From: Candidatus Nomurabacteria bacterium
Lineage (GTDB): Bacteria; Patescibacteriota; Minisyncoccia; Phycocordibacterales; UBA9973
Length of the DNA: 9,749 bases
NCBI GenBank assembly: GCA_943356395.1
Contig: CALRFC010000026.1
Coordinates: forward strand, 1-9,749
Direction: 5' to 3'
The position numbers and the translations under genes were made by a program. This document shows, one piece after another, positions 1 to 6,543 of this stretch (within the stretch, counting starts at the first letter, position 1; each line of letters begins with the position of its first letter). The notes under the pieces were generated by a model, which saw nothing but the letters and a program-made list of their open reading frames with translations, did not search any database and was not told the origin of the DNA.

Positions 1-80
1 AAAGCTTTCAGCTGTCTGCTTCTTGCTTTCAGCTTCTGATTCAAAAGCTAACAGCAGGAAGCAAGAAGCTGGAAGCTGAT
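1..80. repeat. Heptad-repeat inverted pair, AGC type (set 1)
   Basis: Two facing arms flank an 11-bp middle. On the minus strand, positions 34 to 1 read as five consecutive 7-bp units beginning AGC (for example AGCTGAA, AGCAAGA; the last is cut by the window edge). On the plus strand, positions 46 to 80 read as five units beginning AGC (for example AGCAGGA, AGCAAGA). The first three bases are conserved in every unit and the last four vary, so the arms form an imperfect hairpin. The pair lies 25 bp beyond the yidD stop, where it could also shape the 3' end of the yidD transcript. The 7-bp period and facing arms match the sets at 8108-8192 and 8669-9095. The element may extend left of the window. 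Confidence 0.75.
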
Positions 81-105
81 TCTAATTCGTATCATTCGCA
101 TCGCG

Positions 106-348
106 TTATGCTTTTTCCAGCGGGTCAAAATGTTCCTTCTGCCACGGATGACATCTCCAAATTCGCTTTGCTCCAAGCACTATCCCTTTCACTGATCCGT
201 ATTTTTGTATCGCGGCAATCGCGTACTCCGAGCATGTCGGCTCGAACACGCAGACATTTTTTGTCAGTCCGAGCCAGAAGAGCGGCCCGTGATCAGGGGA
301 GAGCGTGTTTTGGTAAATCCGTATTATGAAGACGAAAAAATTCCTCAT
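106..348 (-). CDS. yidD: YidD, membrane protein insertion efficiency factor
   Basis: This 80-residue protein belongs to the YidD family, small membrane-associated proteins that assist YidC-dependent insertion of inner-membrane proteins. The family signature is clear: an N-terminal hydrophobic amphipathic segment (residues 3-12), SPDHGP at 17-22, PTCSEYA at 37-43 and RCHPW at 65-69. The length is normal for the family. The start codon overlaps the rnpA stop in an ATGA arrangement (345-348), so translation is probably coupled to rnpA. The order rpmH, rnpA, yidD is the conserved one next to many bacterial origins. yidC usually follows, but the window ends in a repeat before any yidC is seen. I see nothing abnormal in the protein. 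Confidence 0.93.
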   Translation of the reverse strand: MRNFFVFIIRIYQNTLSPDHGPLFWLGLTKNVCVFEPTCSEYAIAAIQKYGSVKGIVLGAKRIWRCHPWQKEHFDPLEKA

Positions 349-671
349 GATCTTTGAAGAGATCTGAAAATATCCGCCAATTCTTTTTTCATCTCCGGAA
401 ACGGAAGCGCGGCCGGTGTCATGTTTTTTATCTGTATCGTGTATAGAGTTCCGTTGGTTTCTTTTTTCACATCCTTGAGCGCGGAATATATGCGGCGTCG
501 CATTCTATTCCTTGTAACGGCGCTCTTGGAAACGGATTTCGGGACGACGACCGAATATCTGCTCTTGTTCGGGTTTTTTCTCATGAATAAGACGAAAAAA
601 CTCCCGTGAATGGTCTTAAAAGGCCTTTCTTTATAGTCTTTTGCCGTGAGGCGTTCTTTTTTGGGAAGCAT
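345..671 (-). CDS. rnpA: Ribonuclease P protein component
   Basis: This 108-residue basic protein is the protein subunit of RNase P. It binds the catalytic RNA and helps process the 5' leader of tRNA precursors. The RNA-binding motif RNRMRRR is at residues 54-60, preceded by the central strand SRYSVVVPKSVSKSAV (37-52), which is typical of the family. The ATG at 671 gives a normal N-terminus (LPKKERL) and length. It is downstream of rpmH on the same strand, but a hairpin with a U-run lies between them. A -10-like hexamer (TAGTAT on the minus strand, 678-683) ends 6 nt before ATG, so it may have its own leaderless start. Its stop overlaps the yidD start by 4 nt. No Shine-Dalgarno site is evident. 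Confidence 0.95.
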   Translation of the reverse strand: MLPKKERLTAKDYKERPFKTIHGSFFVLFMRKNPNKSRYSVVVPKSVSKSAVTRNRMRRRIYSALKDVKKETNGTLYTIQIKNMTPAALPFPEMKKELADIFRSLQRS

Positions 672-677
672 ATTGTA

Positions 678-683
678 ATACTA
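678..683 (-). promoter_or_regulatory. Possible -10 element of rnpA (leaderless)
   Basis: On the minus strand, TAGTAT ends 6 nt before the rnpA ATG (671), which would put transcription start at the start codon. No good -35 is seen; the best is TTGTTT with a 15-nt spacer. Support comes from the terminator-like hairpin just upstream, which would otherwise cut rnpA off from the rpmH promoter, and from the same geometry at rpmH, tyrS and the PBP gene. TANNNT hexamers are common by chance in AT-rich DNA. Confidence 0.4.
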
Positions 684-695
684 CTCTCGTTGGTT

Positions 696-728
696 GAAAA
701 ACAAAACCGCTTCATGTGGAGCGGTTTT
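696..728 (-). terminator. Intrinsic terminator or attenuator after rpmH
   Basis: AAAACCGCT (703-711) pairs with AGCGGTTTT (720-728). Two further pairs (712/719 and 713/718) leave a 4-nt loop, giving an 11-bp stem. On the minus strand the 3' arm is followed by a U-rich run (TTTTGTTTTTC). The stem overlaps the rpmH stop codon at 727-729. The position would limit readthrough from the strongly expressed rpmH into rnpA and yidD. Confidence 0.75.
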
Positions 729-861
729 AGAGAGCGAGCTTTTTCCTGCCCTTTCTGCGTCTTCGGACGATCATTTTCCTTCCGTTCTTCGTGCGAGACT
801 TGATTAAAAAGCCGTGTTTTCTGGCTCTTTTGCGCTTTTTGGGCTGATAGGTGACTGACAT
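727..861 (-). CDS. rpmH: 50S ribosomal protein L34
   Basis: This 44-residue, very basic protein is L34, a structural protein of the large ribosomal subunit that binds 23S rRNA. Family landmarks run end to end: TYQPKKRKRARKHGF (residues 4-18), TKNGRK (27-32) and the Arg/Lys-rich tail ending KGRKKLAL. The reading frame continues upstream of the ATG at 861, but the extension is unlike L34, so this ATG is the start. It is divergent from dnaA with the DnaA box between them, the standard arrangement at bacterial origins. A promoter at 869-896 predicts a leaderless mRNA, and an intrinsic terminator overlaps the stop codon. Confidence 0.97.
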   Translation of the reverse strand: MSVTYQPKKRKRARKHGFLIKSRTKNGRKMIVRRRRKGRKKLAL

Positions 862-868
862 GTGGATT

Positions 869-896
869 AGTATACATGAATATAAAATATATTCAA
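869..896 (-). promoter_or_regulatory. rpmH promoter, predicted leaderless
   Basis: On the minus strand, TTGAAT (-35, 891-896) and TATACT (-10, 869-874) are separated by 16 nt. The -10 ends 7 nt before the rpmH ATG, so transcription should begin at or next to the start codon. There is no room for a Shine-Dalgarno site. This is the best-formed promoter in the window. Confidence 0.65.
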
Positions 897-926
897 GTAA
901 AAGACCTGTTGGGTATATTTTTTTTG

Positions 927-935
927 TTATCCACA
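927..935 (+). promoter_or_regulatory. DnaA box, perfect (TTATCCACA)
   Basis: TTATCCACA matches the DnaA-box consensus TTATNCACA exactly. It lies between the divergent rpmH and dnaA promoters, where DnaA binding could repress its own gene as known in other bacteria. It may also be part of a bipartite origin together with the boxes after dnaA. Confidence 0.8.
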
Positions 936-990
936 GAATATCAACAGTGTTGTATACTTTTCCTTGCTTCTCTCTTCTTGTTCGAGCGAC

Positions 991-996
991 TATAAT
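991..996 (+). promoter_or_regulatory. -10 element of the dnaA promoter
   Basis: TATAAT is a perfect -10 hexamer, about 41 nt before the dnaA ATG. The -35 is weak: TTCTCT at 17-nt spacing, or TTGCTT at 21. Transcription from it would start near 1003-1004 and give a leader of about 34 nt. That leader has no Shine-Dalgarno site. Confidence 0.6.
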
Positions 997-1037
997 GTGG
1001 CTCATAGAAAACTAACAATCTCTATCCCGTATCTTTT

Positions 1038-2387
1038 ATGTTTGACCAAAAGCAAATCTGGGAAAAATGCCTGCTGGATGTCGAGACTTCGGTTTCAAAG
1101 GCGAATTTCAGCACATGGTTCAAGAATACCCACATCAGTAAATATGAAGACGGTATTGTTTGCGTCGGCGTTCCGAATGAATTCGTGAAAGACTGGCTCG
1201 CGAACAAATATCATAAGCTGATCTTAAAGACCTTGATGACTCACGCGGAAGAAATCCGCTCTGTTGATTTTGTGATTTCTAAAAACGACCACCGCAACAA
1301 AGACGAGATTATGGAAATAAAGAAGAATCTGATAAACCGCGAACTTCCGCTCCACGATCTGTATATAAACAAGGAAGACAATCTGAATCCGCGCTATCTC
1401 TTCGATTCTTTTATCGTCGGGCCGTTCAACGAGCTCGCATACGCCGCCGCGCAGGCGATCGTGAACCGCCCGGGAACGAATTATAATCCTTTTTTCGTAT
1501 ATGGAGCGTCCGGTTTGGGAAAAACGCATCTTATTCAAGCGATCGGGAATGCGATCAAGTTGAAATTTCCGGAAAAGAAAGTGTATTACACGACGCTCGA
1601 GCGATTCTCGAACGACTATGTGAATTCCGTGCTTACGAACAAATCACAGCAGTTCAAGGACAAGTATCGGAAGTATGATGTCTTGATCATCGACGACATC
1701 CAATTCATTTCCACGAAAGAGGGGACGAAAGACGAATTCTTCCACCTCTTCAATTCTTTTTATGAGCAGAACAAACAACTCATATTCTCTTCCGACAAGC
1801 ACCCGAATTATATTTCCGGACTCGAAGACCGCGTCAAATCGAGATTCTTGGCCGGTATGAGCGCCGATATCACGGAGCCGGATCTCGAATCGCGAATCGC
1901 GATCATAAAGCAGAAAATGAAGGATCAAGATTGTCCGTTCCCGCAGGAAATCGTCGATTATCTGGCATCTTCTTTGGAAGGGAGTATTCGCGAGCTCGAA
2001 GGGAGTTTGAATGCGATCATTTGCCAGACAAAGCTCAAAAACAGGGATTTATCGCTCAATGAAGTCAAAAATCTCGTCAGAAACAGCATAAAGCCGAAAA
2101 AGAATTTTTCCATAAAAGATATCGTGAAGTGTGTTGCGGATTATTACACGATCGACGAAGCGTCGGTGTATGAGAAAACGAGAAGGAAAGAAATTGTGAA
2201 GGCTCGGCAAATGGTCATGTATATCTTGCGGGAAGACTTCAGCGTCTCATATCCGTTGATCGGGCAGAAGCTCGGCGGAAAGGATCACACGACGGTCATA
2301 CACTCGTTTATGAAGATAAAAGAAGATTTAAAAATAAATCCCACGCTTAATCATGAATTGGAACAGATCAGGACGCTCTTTAAATAA
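1038..2387 (+). CDS. dnaA: Chromosomal replication initiator protein DnaA
   Basis: DnaA is the AAA+ ATPase that binds DnaA boxes, melts the origin and helps recruit the replicative helicase. At 449 residues it is of usual length. All four domains are visible: N-terminal interaction domain I (about 1-85) with the W-x(5)-V start and STWF; a short linker; the AAA+ core with Walker A GASGLGKT (156-163), Walker B VLIIDD (215-220), the SRF arginine-finger region (268-270) and sensor 2 IRELEGSL (317-324); and DNA-binding domain IV with a basic loop (RRKEIVKARQ, 382-391) and the signature GGKDHTTVIH (413-422). The signature has Lys where Arg is more common, a conservative change. The ATG at 1038 matches the family N-terminus and no Shine-Dalgarno site precedes it. 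It is flanked by DnaA boxes on both sides and followed by dnaN. Confidence 0.98.
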   Translation: MFDQKQIWEKCLLDVETSVSKANFSTWFKNTHISKYEDGIVCVGVPNEFVKDWLANKYHKLILKTLMTHAEEIRSVDFVISKNDHRNKDEIMEIKKNLINRELPLHDLYINKEDNLNPRYLFDSFIVGPFNELAYAAAQAIVNRPGTNYNPFFVYGASGLGKTHLIQAIGNAIKLKFPEKKVYYTTLERFSNDYVNSVLTNKSQQFKDKYRKYDVLIIDDIQFISTKEGTKDEFFHLFNSFYEQNKQLIFSSDKHPNYISGLEDRVKSRFLAGMSADITEPDLESRIAIIKQKMKDQDCPFPQEIVDYLASSLEGSIRELEGSLNAIICQTKLKNRDLSLNEVKNLVRNSIKPKKNFSIKDIVKCVADYYTIDEASVYEKTRRKEIVKARQMVMYILREDFSVSYPLIGQKLGGKDHTTVIHSFMKIKEDLKINPTLNHELEQIRTLFK

Positions 2388-2623
2388 GTGTGGAAAAGGA
2401 TGTGGAATATAGAGTGTGTTGATGTTGGATTTATGTTATTAAAAAATAATAATTTGTGAATAAAGTATAAAAATTTTTATTTAAGCAGAGTTGTTGTGAT
2501 TAATCAGAGAGATATGAACTTTTATTATTCGAATAAAACATTTGGATATATGGATAAAAAACCAATCCACAGTATACAGGCGATATATACACTATCTTTA
2601 TTTAAATTTAAAAAAATAAATAT
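2388..2623. other. Probable oriC region (dnaA-dnaN gap)
   Basis: This 236-bp gap is strongly AT-rich. It holds one perfect DnaA box in reverse orientation (TGTGAATAA, 2455-2463). Three sites have one mismatch: TGTGGAAAA (2389-2397), TGTGATTAA (2495-2503) and TATGGATAA (2549-2557). The AT-only stretches around 2436-2483 and 2589-2623 could be the unwinding element. The position between dnaA and dnaN is a common oriC location. No convincing dnaN promoter or ribosome binding site is visible, and dnaN may be read from the dnaA transcript. No gene is seen here. Confidence 0.7.
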
Positions 2624-3721
2624 ATGAAAATAGAATGTTCCAGTGAGAAAATAAAAAATATTTTGATCGGGCTCGATCGTATAACCGGAAAAAATTTGAG
2701 TCTGCCGGTGCTTAGATGCGTCCTTTGCGTCGCATCCGGAAAAAGCTTGAAATTCCGCGCGACAAATTTGAGCGTCGGCGTTGAGATTGAGATTCCCGCG
2801 GAAGTGGAGAAAGACGGAGTCACGGCTTTCAAAGGCGCGGTCTTGGCTCAAGCGCTATCGAGCATCACTAAAGACGAGAAAATAAAAATAAGTCTTTCAG
2901 GAGATGTTTTGAATGTTGTCACATCAAAAAGCGTTTTCAGTATAAAAACCGAGAATTATGAGGATTTTCCGACACTTCCGGTGATTTCCGGAGAAAAAAT
3001 AACTATTCCGGTAAAAAAACTCATCGAAGGCATAAAATCGGTATTTTTCAGCGCATCGATTTCCGATATAAAGCCGGAAATCTCCAGTGTCTATATATAT
3101 CCGGAAGAAGAAAATCTCATATTCGTCTCAACCGACTCGTTCCGCTTGGCCGAGAAGAAGATAAAAATGAAACAGAACGAAGAATTCAAGCCGACCATCA
3201 TTCCAGTGAAGAATGTCATAGAAATAGTGAGGATTCTGGAAAATGAATCCGGCGATACTGTTGTTACATTCTCAAAAAATCAAATATCATTTGTTGCGGG
3301 AATGACATACATAACATCCCGCATCATCGACGGCGTCTTTCCGGATTATAAGCAAATCATACCGAAAGAAAAAAAAACGGAAGCGATAATCTTGAAGCAG
3401 GATTTCATAAATATCTTAAAAGGATTGAATATTTTTTCCGACAAATTCAATCAGATAATATTCCACATACATCCGGTAAAAAAACTGTTCGAGATTTTTT
3501 CAAAAAACAGCGATGTCGGCGAGAATAAATCCCATTTGGACGGCGCGCTCACGGGGGACGAGATAGAAGTGTCTTTCAATTACAAATACATCAACGACGC
3601 GTTTCCGTCGTTGAACACCGACAGCATAAGCGTTTCCTGCGTCGAAAAAAACAAGCCGGTCATACTAAGAAGCGTCGGCGACCAGTCGTTCATGTATCTC
3701 ATCATGCCGATGAACAGATGA
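2624..3721 (+). CDS. dnaN: DNA polymerase III sliding clamp (beta subunit)
   Basis: The beta clamp is a ring-forming dimer that tethers DNA polymerase and other replication and repair proteins to DNA. At 365 residues it has the normal length and the three-fold repeated architecture (about 1-122, 126-248, 250-365). Recognisable landmarks are LSLPVLRCVL near 26-35, SVYIYP and VSTDSFRLAEKKI (168-180), SRIIDGVFPDYKQIIP (232-247), SFNYKYINDAF (317-327) and the C-terminal MYLIMPM (357-363). The last is the clamp's conserved tail, which here ends in NR. The ATG at 2624 gives the usual MKIE-type start and has no clear Shine-Dalgarno site. The gene is AT-rich and Lys/Ile-rich compared with the PBP gene. 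The next gene begins one nucleotide after its stop codon. Confidence 0.97.
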   Translation: MKIECSSEKIKNILIGLDRITGKNLSLPVLRCVLCVASGKSLKFRATNLSVGVEIEIPAEVEKDGVTAFKGAVLAQALSSITKDEKIKISLSGDVLNVVTSKSVFSIKTENYEDFPTLPVISGEKITIPVKKLIEGIKSVFFSASISDIKPEISSVYIYPEEENLIFVSTDSFRLAEKKIKMKQNEEFKPTIIPVKNVIEIVRILENESGDTVVTFSKNQISFVAGMTYITSRIIDGVFPDYKQIIPKEKKTEAIILKQDFINILKGLNIFSDKFNQIIFHIHPVKKLFEIFSKNSDVGENKSHLDGALTGDEIEVSFNYKYINDAFPSLNTDSISVSCVEKNKPVILRSVGDQSFMYLIMPMNR

Positions 3722-3722
3722 T

Positions 3723-3983
3723 ATGCCAAACAATATCTTGAGATTCTTGGAAGAATACAAGAAAAAATCTTTCAAGAAAGAATACGAGAAAGAATGCGCG
3801 ATAGGAATCATAAAGAATAATTCAAGAATAGAAATCAGTCCGAAGAATATGAATATCCGGAACGGAAAAATCTCCTTCAAGAACATAAAGCCGATCCAAA
3901 AGATCGAGATAAAGAGGAAAGAGGTGGAAATACTGAAAGAGTTCGCGGAAAATGGATTACAAATACACTCGATCTTATTGTAG
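3723..3983 (+). CDS. Small protein downstream of dnaN, possible reduced DciA-like (DUF721) protein
   Basis: This 86-residue protein begins one nucleotide after the dnaN stop, so it is almost certainly co-transcribed and translationally coupled. I do not recognise it with certainty. Its second half has a pattern like DciA/DUF721 proteins: a strand with an NG turn (IRNGKISFK, 45-53), then a Lys-rich helix where family members have a KEEIL-type stretch (IKRKEVEILKEF, 63-74), then a short closing strand (LQIHSILL, 79-86). The first third is a basic helix (residues 6-22). DciA proteins load or activate the replicative helicase DnaB in bacteria without DnaC or DnaI, and are often encoded near dnaA/dnaN. 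The tryptophan usual in that family is absent and the protein is short, so the call rests on pattern and context. Its last 9 nt overlap the tail of the PBP gene on the other strand. Confidence 0.5.
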   Translation: MPNNILRFLEEYKKKSFKKEYEKECAIGIIKNNSRIEISPKNMNIRNGKISFKNIKPIQKIEIKRKEVEILKEFAENGLQIHSILL

Positions 3984-6476
3984 CCCGAAGGAGACACTCG
4001 CCTCGCTCTTATTGAAAACAGAATCGTAGACGACGGCACGAAGCGTGTTTTGCGCTTGCGGGTCGTTCGACGGTTTTAAAACATAATTGAACGGAGGATT
4101 CTTGATCGAAGAAAGAAAAACATCGTTTAAGAAAAGATCGACATGTTTTATCGAAAACGCGCCGCTTGCCCCGACAACGATCGGCAGTGGTTTTGTTTTG
4201 TCGTACACCGCACCATCCGAAGGATTGGTTATTGATACATACGGAGCGTTGGCTTGTGTGTGAATGTCGTCGTACGCCGTCGGCACTTGGCTTGCCGTCA
4301 CTGTCTGGTACTGATTTTTGTGGGCGTTCCACCAATTCTGTACGGCCGTTTCCCAATTCTTATACTGCGAATCTTTGGATGGATTCGCGGGGGGAGCTCC
4401 GCGCGGATCGTCTTTGTCCACCCAGTGCAAGATTGAGTGCACATTCGTCACCACTAATCGCTTCTTCGTCTCTTCCGGCGTGAGCGCCGTCGCGAGTTTT
4501 CCGGAAATACCGTCGATCACATATCCTTCGCCGCCCTGCCATCCGCCGACAAGCACCGGCTTCAAAGAATCATAATCCGGATCTTTGACCGGATTCTCGA
4601 AATCCGCATTCGGTATTTTTGCGAACGCATAATTCATGAAATCATTCCACGCCGGTCCCGATATCGAAGAGCCCTTTTTCATCGGCTTGTTGTCGTTGTT
4701 GCCCGACCAAACGCCGACCACGATGTTTGGCGTGTAGCCGATGAGCCACGCATCTTTGTTGTTGTTCGTCGTTCCGGTTTTTGCCGCGACATCGTGTCCG
4801 GGGAAATACATGAACGAATGCGCGCCGAAAAGCGGCGTACGCGCGACATTGTCGGAGAGGATGTTGTTTATCTCGAGCGCGACATTCTTGTCGAGCGCGA
4901 TACGCGAATCATTCCGGTACGATTCGAGGATTTTTCCGGACGCGTCTTCCACGGAAAGGATTCCGGTATACGGATTCCTATTGCCGTTCGCCGCAAAGAC
5001 TCCGTACGCGGAAGTCATTTCAAGCAGAGAAACTTCGCCGCCTCCGAGCACCAGCGTGAGTCCGTATCGATTTTCGTCTTTAAGCGAAGAGATTCCCATG
5101 GCCTCCGCCGTGCGGATTGAATTTGCCACGCCGGCCAAATAGAGGAGTTGGACAGACGGGATATTGCGCGATTGTCCGAGAGCGTTTCTCAAGCTGATCG
5201 GCCCAACGAAAGCGTTGTCGTAATTGTCCGGATGGTAGCAATTCTCCTGTTTCGTTCCCGCGCGCGCATGCCCGTACGCGTCGCACCCGTCTTGGAATTC
5301 CGTCATCACATCGAAAAGCGTCGTTTCCGGCGTGTATCCTTCTTTGAACGCGGTCGCGTAGACGAACGGCTTGAACGACGAGCCCGGCTGGCGGAGCGCC
5401 GTCGCGATGTTGAAATTCCCGTCTATCGCTTTGTCGAAATAATCGCGCGAGCCGGCCATCGTGAGGATCTGTCCGGTCGACGGATCGATGGCGACGAGCG
5501 CCTGATTCGAAGCGTTCCATGCTGTTTCATTTTCTGCCGCGCGCTTTTTCACGATTTCTTCCGCTTTGGCTTCGAGATCATAATCGAGCGTCGTCGTTAC
5601 TTTCAGCCCGCCGTTGTCGACGGCGTCTTCGCCGTATTTTTCCACCAGATATTCTTTGATGAACATCACGAAGTGCGGCGCTTTGATGCCGAGCGGCTCC
5701 TGCGGCTTCCATGATACGATTTCTTGTTTTGCGGAATTGAAATCCGCGTCGGAAATGAATCCGAGCTCGCGCATTTTCGAGAGAACGAGATTTTTTCTCG
5801 CCTCGAGCGCGTCCTTATGCTTTCCAAACGGAGAATAGTAGGTCGGCGCCTGCGGTATCGCCGCGAGATACGCGGATTCGGCGATCGAGAGATCAGCCGG
5901 AGCTTTTCCGAAATACAGGTTCGCGGCTTCCGCCACGCCGTAGACATTGCCGCCGTACGGGACTTCGTTGAGATAGATTCCCAAAATCTCGTCCTTGGTC
6001 ATGACTTTTTCCAGTTTGAACGAGAGCACCCACTCCTTGAGCTTGCGCGTGATCGTCTTGTCTTTCGTCAGGAGCGTGTTTTTGACGACTTGCTGGGTGA
6101 TGGTCGAGCCGCCCTGCGAGAAATTTCCGCTCGCGAGATTTGCGAGCGTGGCGCGGATGATCGAGGTGAAGCGCACGCCTTTGTGCTGGTAGAATTTTTC
6201 ATCTTCGATCGCGACCGTCGCGTTCTTGATGGTCGCACCGATGTCCTGATAGGGAATGACCGTGCGCTTGATATTCTGATGCACATCGTAGAGCAGGATC
6301 TTTCCCGTGCGGTCGTATATCTTTGTTGAGCGCGCGACTTTCCGGTCTTCGAACGATTTGAAATCCGGAAGCTGCATGTTTCCGAGCCAGATGAAGATGA
6401 AAGCGCCGAAGATGAAGCCGACGCCCAAGACGACGAACAGCGTGTTCCTCAAGAAATGCCCTTTATATTTCGTCAT
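3975..6476 (-). CDS. Bifunctional class A penicillin-binding protein (PBP1A-like)
   Basis: A peptidoglycan synthase of 833 residues that polymerises lipid II and cross-links the stem peptides outside the membrane. A short cytoplasmic N-terminus is followed by one membrane anchor (about 11-32). The GT51 domain shows EDEKFYQHKG (91-100; catalytic Glu91), GGSTITQQ (122-129) and KLKEWVLSFKLEK (145-157). The transpeptidase shows SSFK (366-369; nucleophile Ser366), SRN (436-438) and KTG (566-568), so both activities look intact. An Ig-like domain with a typical start (PYVSITNPSDGAVYD) ends the protein (about 745-833). An upstream ATG at 6515 exists, but I prefer 6476: the extension is not family-like, and a TACTAT -10 sits 7 nt before 6476. 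The transpeptidase contains Cys398 and Cys413, a possible disulfide. The gene is divergent from tyrS. Confidence 0.95.
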   Translation of the reverse strand: MTKYKGHFLRNTLFVVLGVGFIFGAFIFIWLGNMQLPDFKSFEDRKVARSTKIYDRTGKILLYDVHQNIKRTVIPYQDIGATIKNATVAIEDEKFYQHKGVRFTSIIRATLANLASGNFSQGGSTITQQVVKNTLLTKDKTITRKLKEWVLSFKLEKVMTKDEILGIYLNEVPYGGNVYGVAEAANLYFGKAPADLSIAESAYLAAIPQAPTYYSPFGKHKDALEARKNLVLSKMRELGFISDADFNSAKQEIVSWKPQEPLGIKAPHFVMFIKEYLVEKYGEDAVDNGGLKVTTTLDYDLEAKAEEIVKKRAAENETAWNASNQALVAIDPSTGQILTMAGSRDYFDKAIDGNFNIATALRQPGSSFKPFVYATAFKEGYTPETTLFDVMTEFQDGCDAYGHARAGTKQENCYHPDNYDNAFVGPISLRNALGQSRNIPSVQLLYLAGVANSIRTAEAMGISSLKDENRYGLTLVLGGGEVSLLEMTSAYGVFAANGNRNPYTGILSVEDASGKILESYRNDSRIALDKNVALEINNILSDNVARTPLFGAHSFMYFPGHDVAAKTGTTNNNKDAWLIGYTPNIVVGVWSGNNDNKPMKKGSSISGPAWNDFMNYAFAKIPNADFENPVKDPDYDSLKPVLVGGWQGGEGYVIDGISGKLATALTPEETKKRLVVTNVHSILHWVDKDDPRGAPPANPSKDSQYKNWETAVQNWWNAHKNQYQTVTASQVPTAYDDIHTQANAPYVSITNPSDGAVYDKTKPLPIVVGASGAFSIKHVDLFLNDVFLSSIKNPPFNYVLKPSNDPQAQNTLRAVVYDSVFNKSEASVSFGLQ

Positions 6477-6483
6477 AATACCA

Positions 6484-6492
6484 ATAGTATCA
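6484..6492 (-). promoter_or_regulatory. Extended -10 of the PBP gene (leaderless)
   Basis: On the minus strand, TGATACTAT (an extended -10, TGN plus TACTAT) ends 7 nt before the ATG at 6476. A -35 is poor: TCTTTT at 17-nt spacing. The geometry predicts a transcript beginning at the start codon and is one reason for choosing 6476 over 6515 as the start. Confidence 0.5.
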
Positions 6493-6528
6493 CAAAAAAG
6501 AGTCCCAAAAGACAAAAAAATCCCGTTG

Positions 6529-6537
6529 TGCTAAAGT
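6529..6537 (+). promoter_or_regulatory. Extended -10 of tyrS (leaderless)
   Basis: TGCTAAAGT (TGN plus TAAAGT) ends 6 nt before the tyrS ATG at 6544. No -35 of the TTGACA type is present. It lies back to back with the PBP promoter in the 67-bp divergent gap, which holds nothing else I can identify. Confidence 0.45.
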
Positions 6538-6543
6538 GCATAG

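Noticed and set aside
1..80. CRISPR array
   Set aside because: The units are 7 bp with no spacers, and the two halves are inverted relative to each other.
862..1005. N-terminal extension of rpmH up to position 1005
   Set aside because: L34 proteins start at the MxxTYQPKK region. The extension is unlike any ribosomal protein and covers the promoter and DnaA box.
5148..5714. Long plus-strand reading frames opposite the PBP gene
   Set aside because: They are Arg-rich shadow frames on the complement of a well-supported gene and resemble no family I know.
6477..6515. Longer N-terminus for the PBP from ATG at 6515
   Set aside because: The extra 13 residues do not look like a class A PBP start, and the -10 box and usual cytoplasmic tail fit the ATG at 6476.
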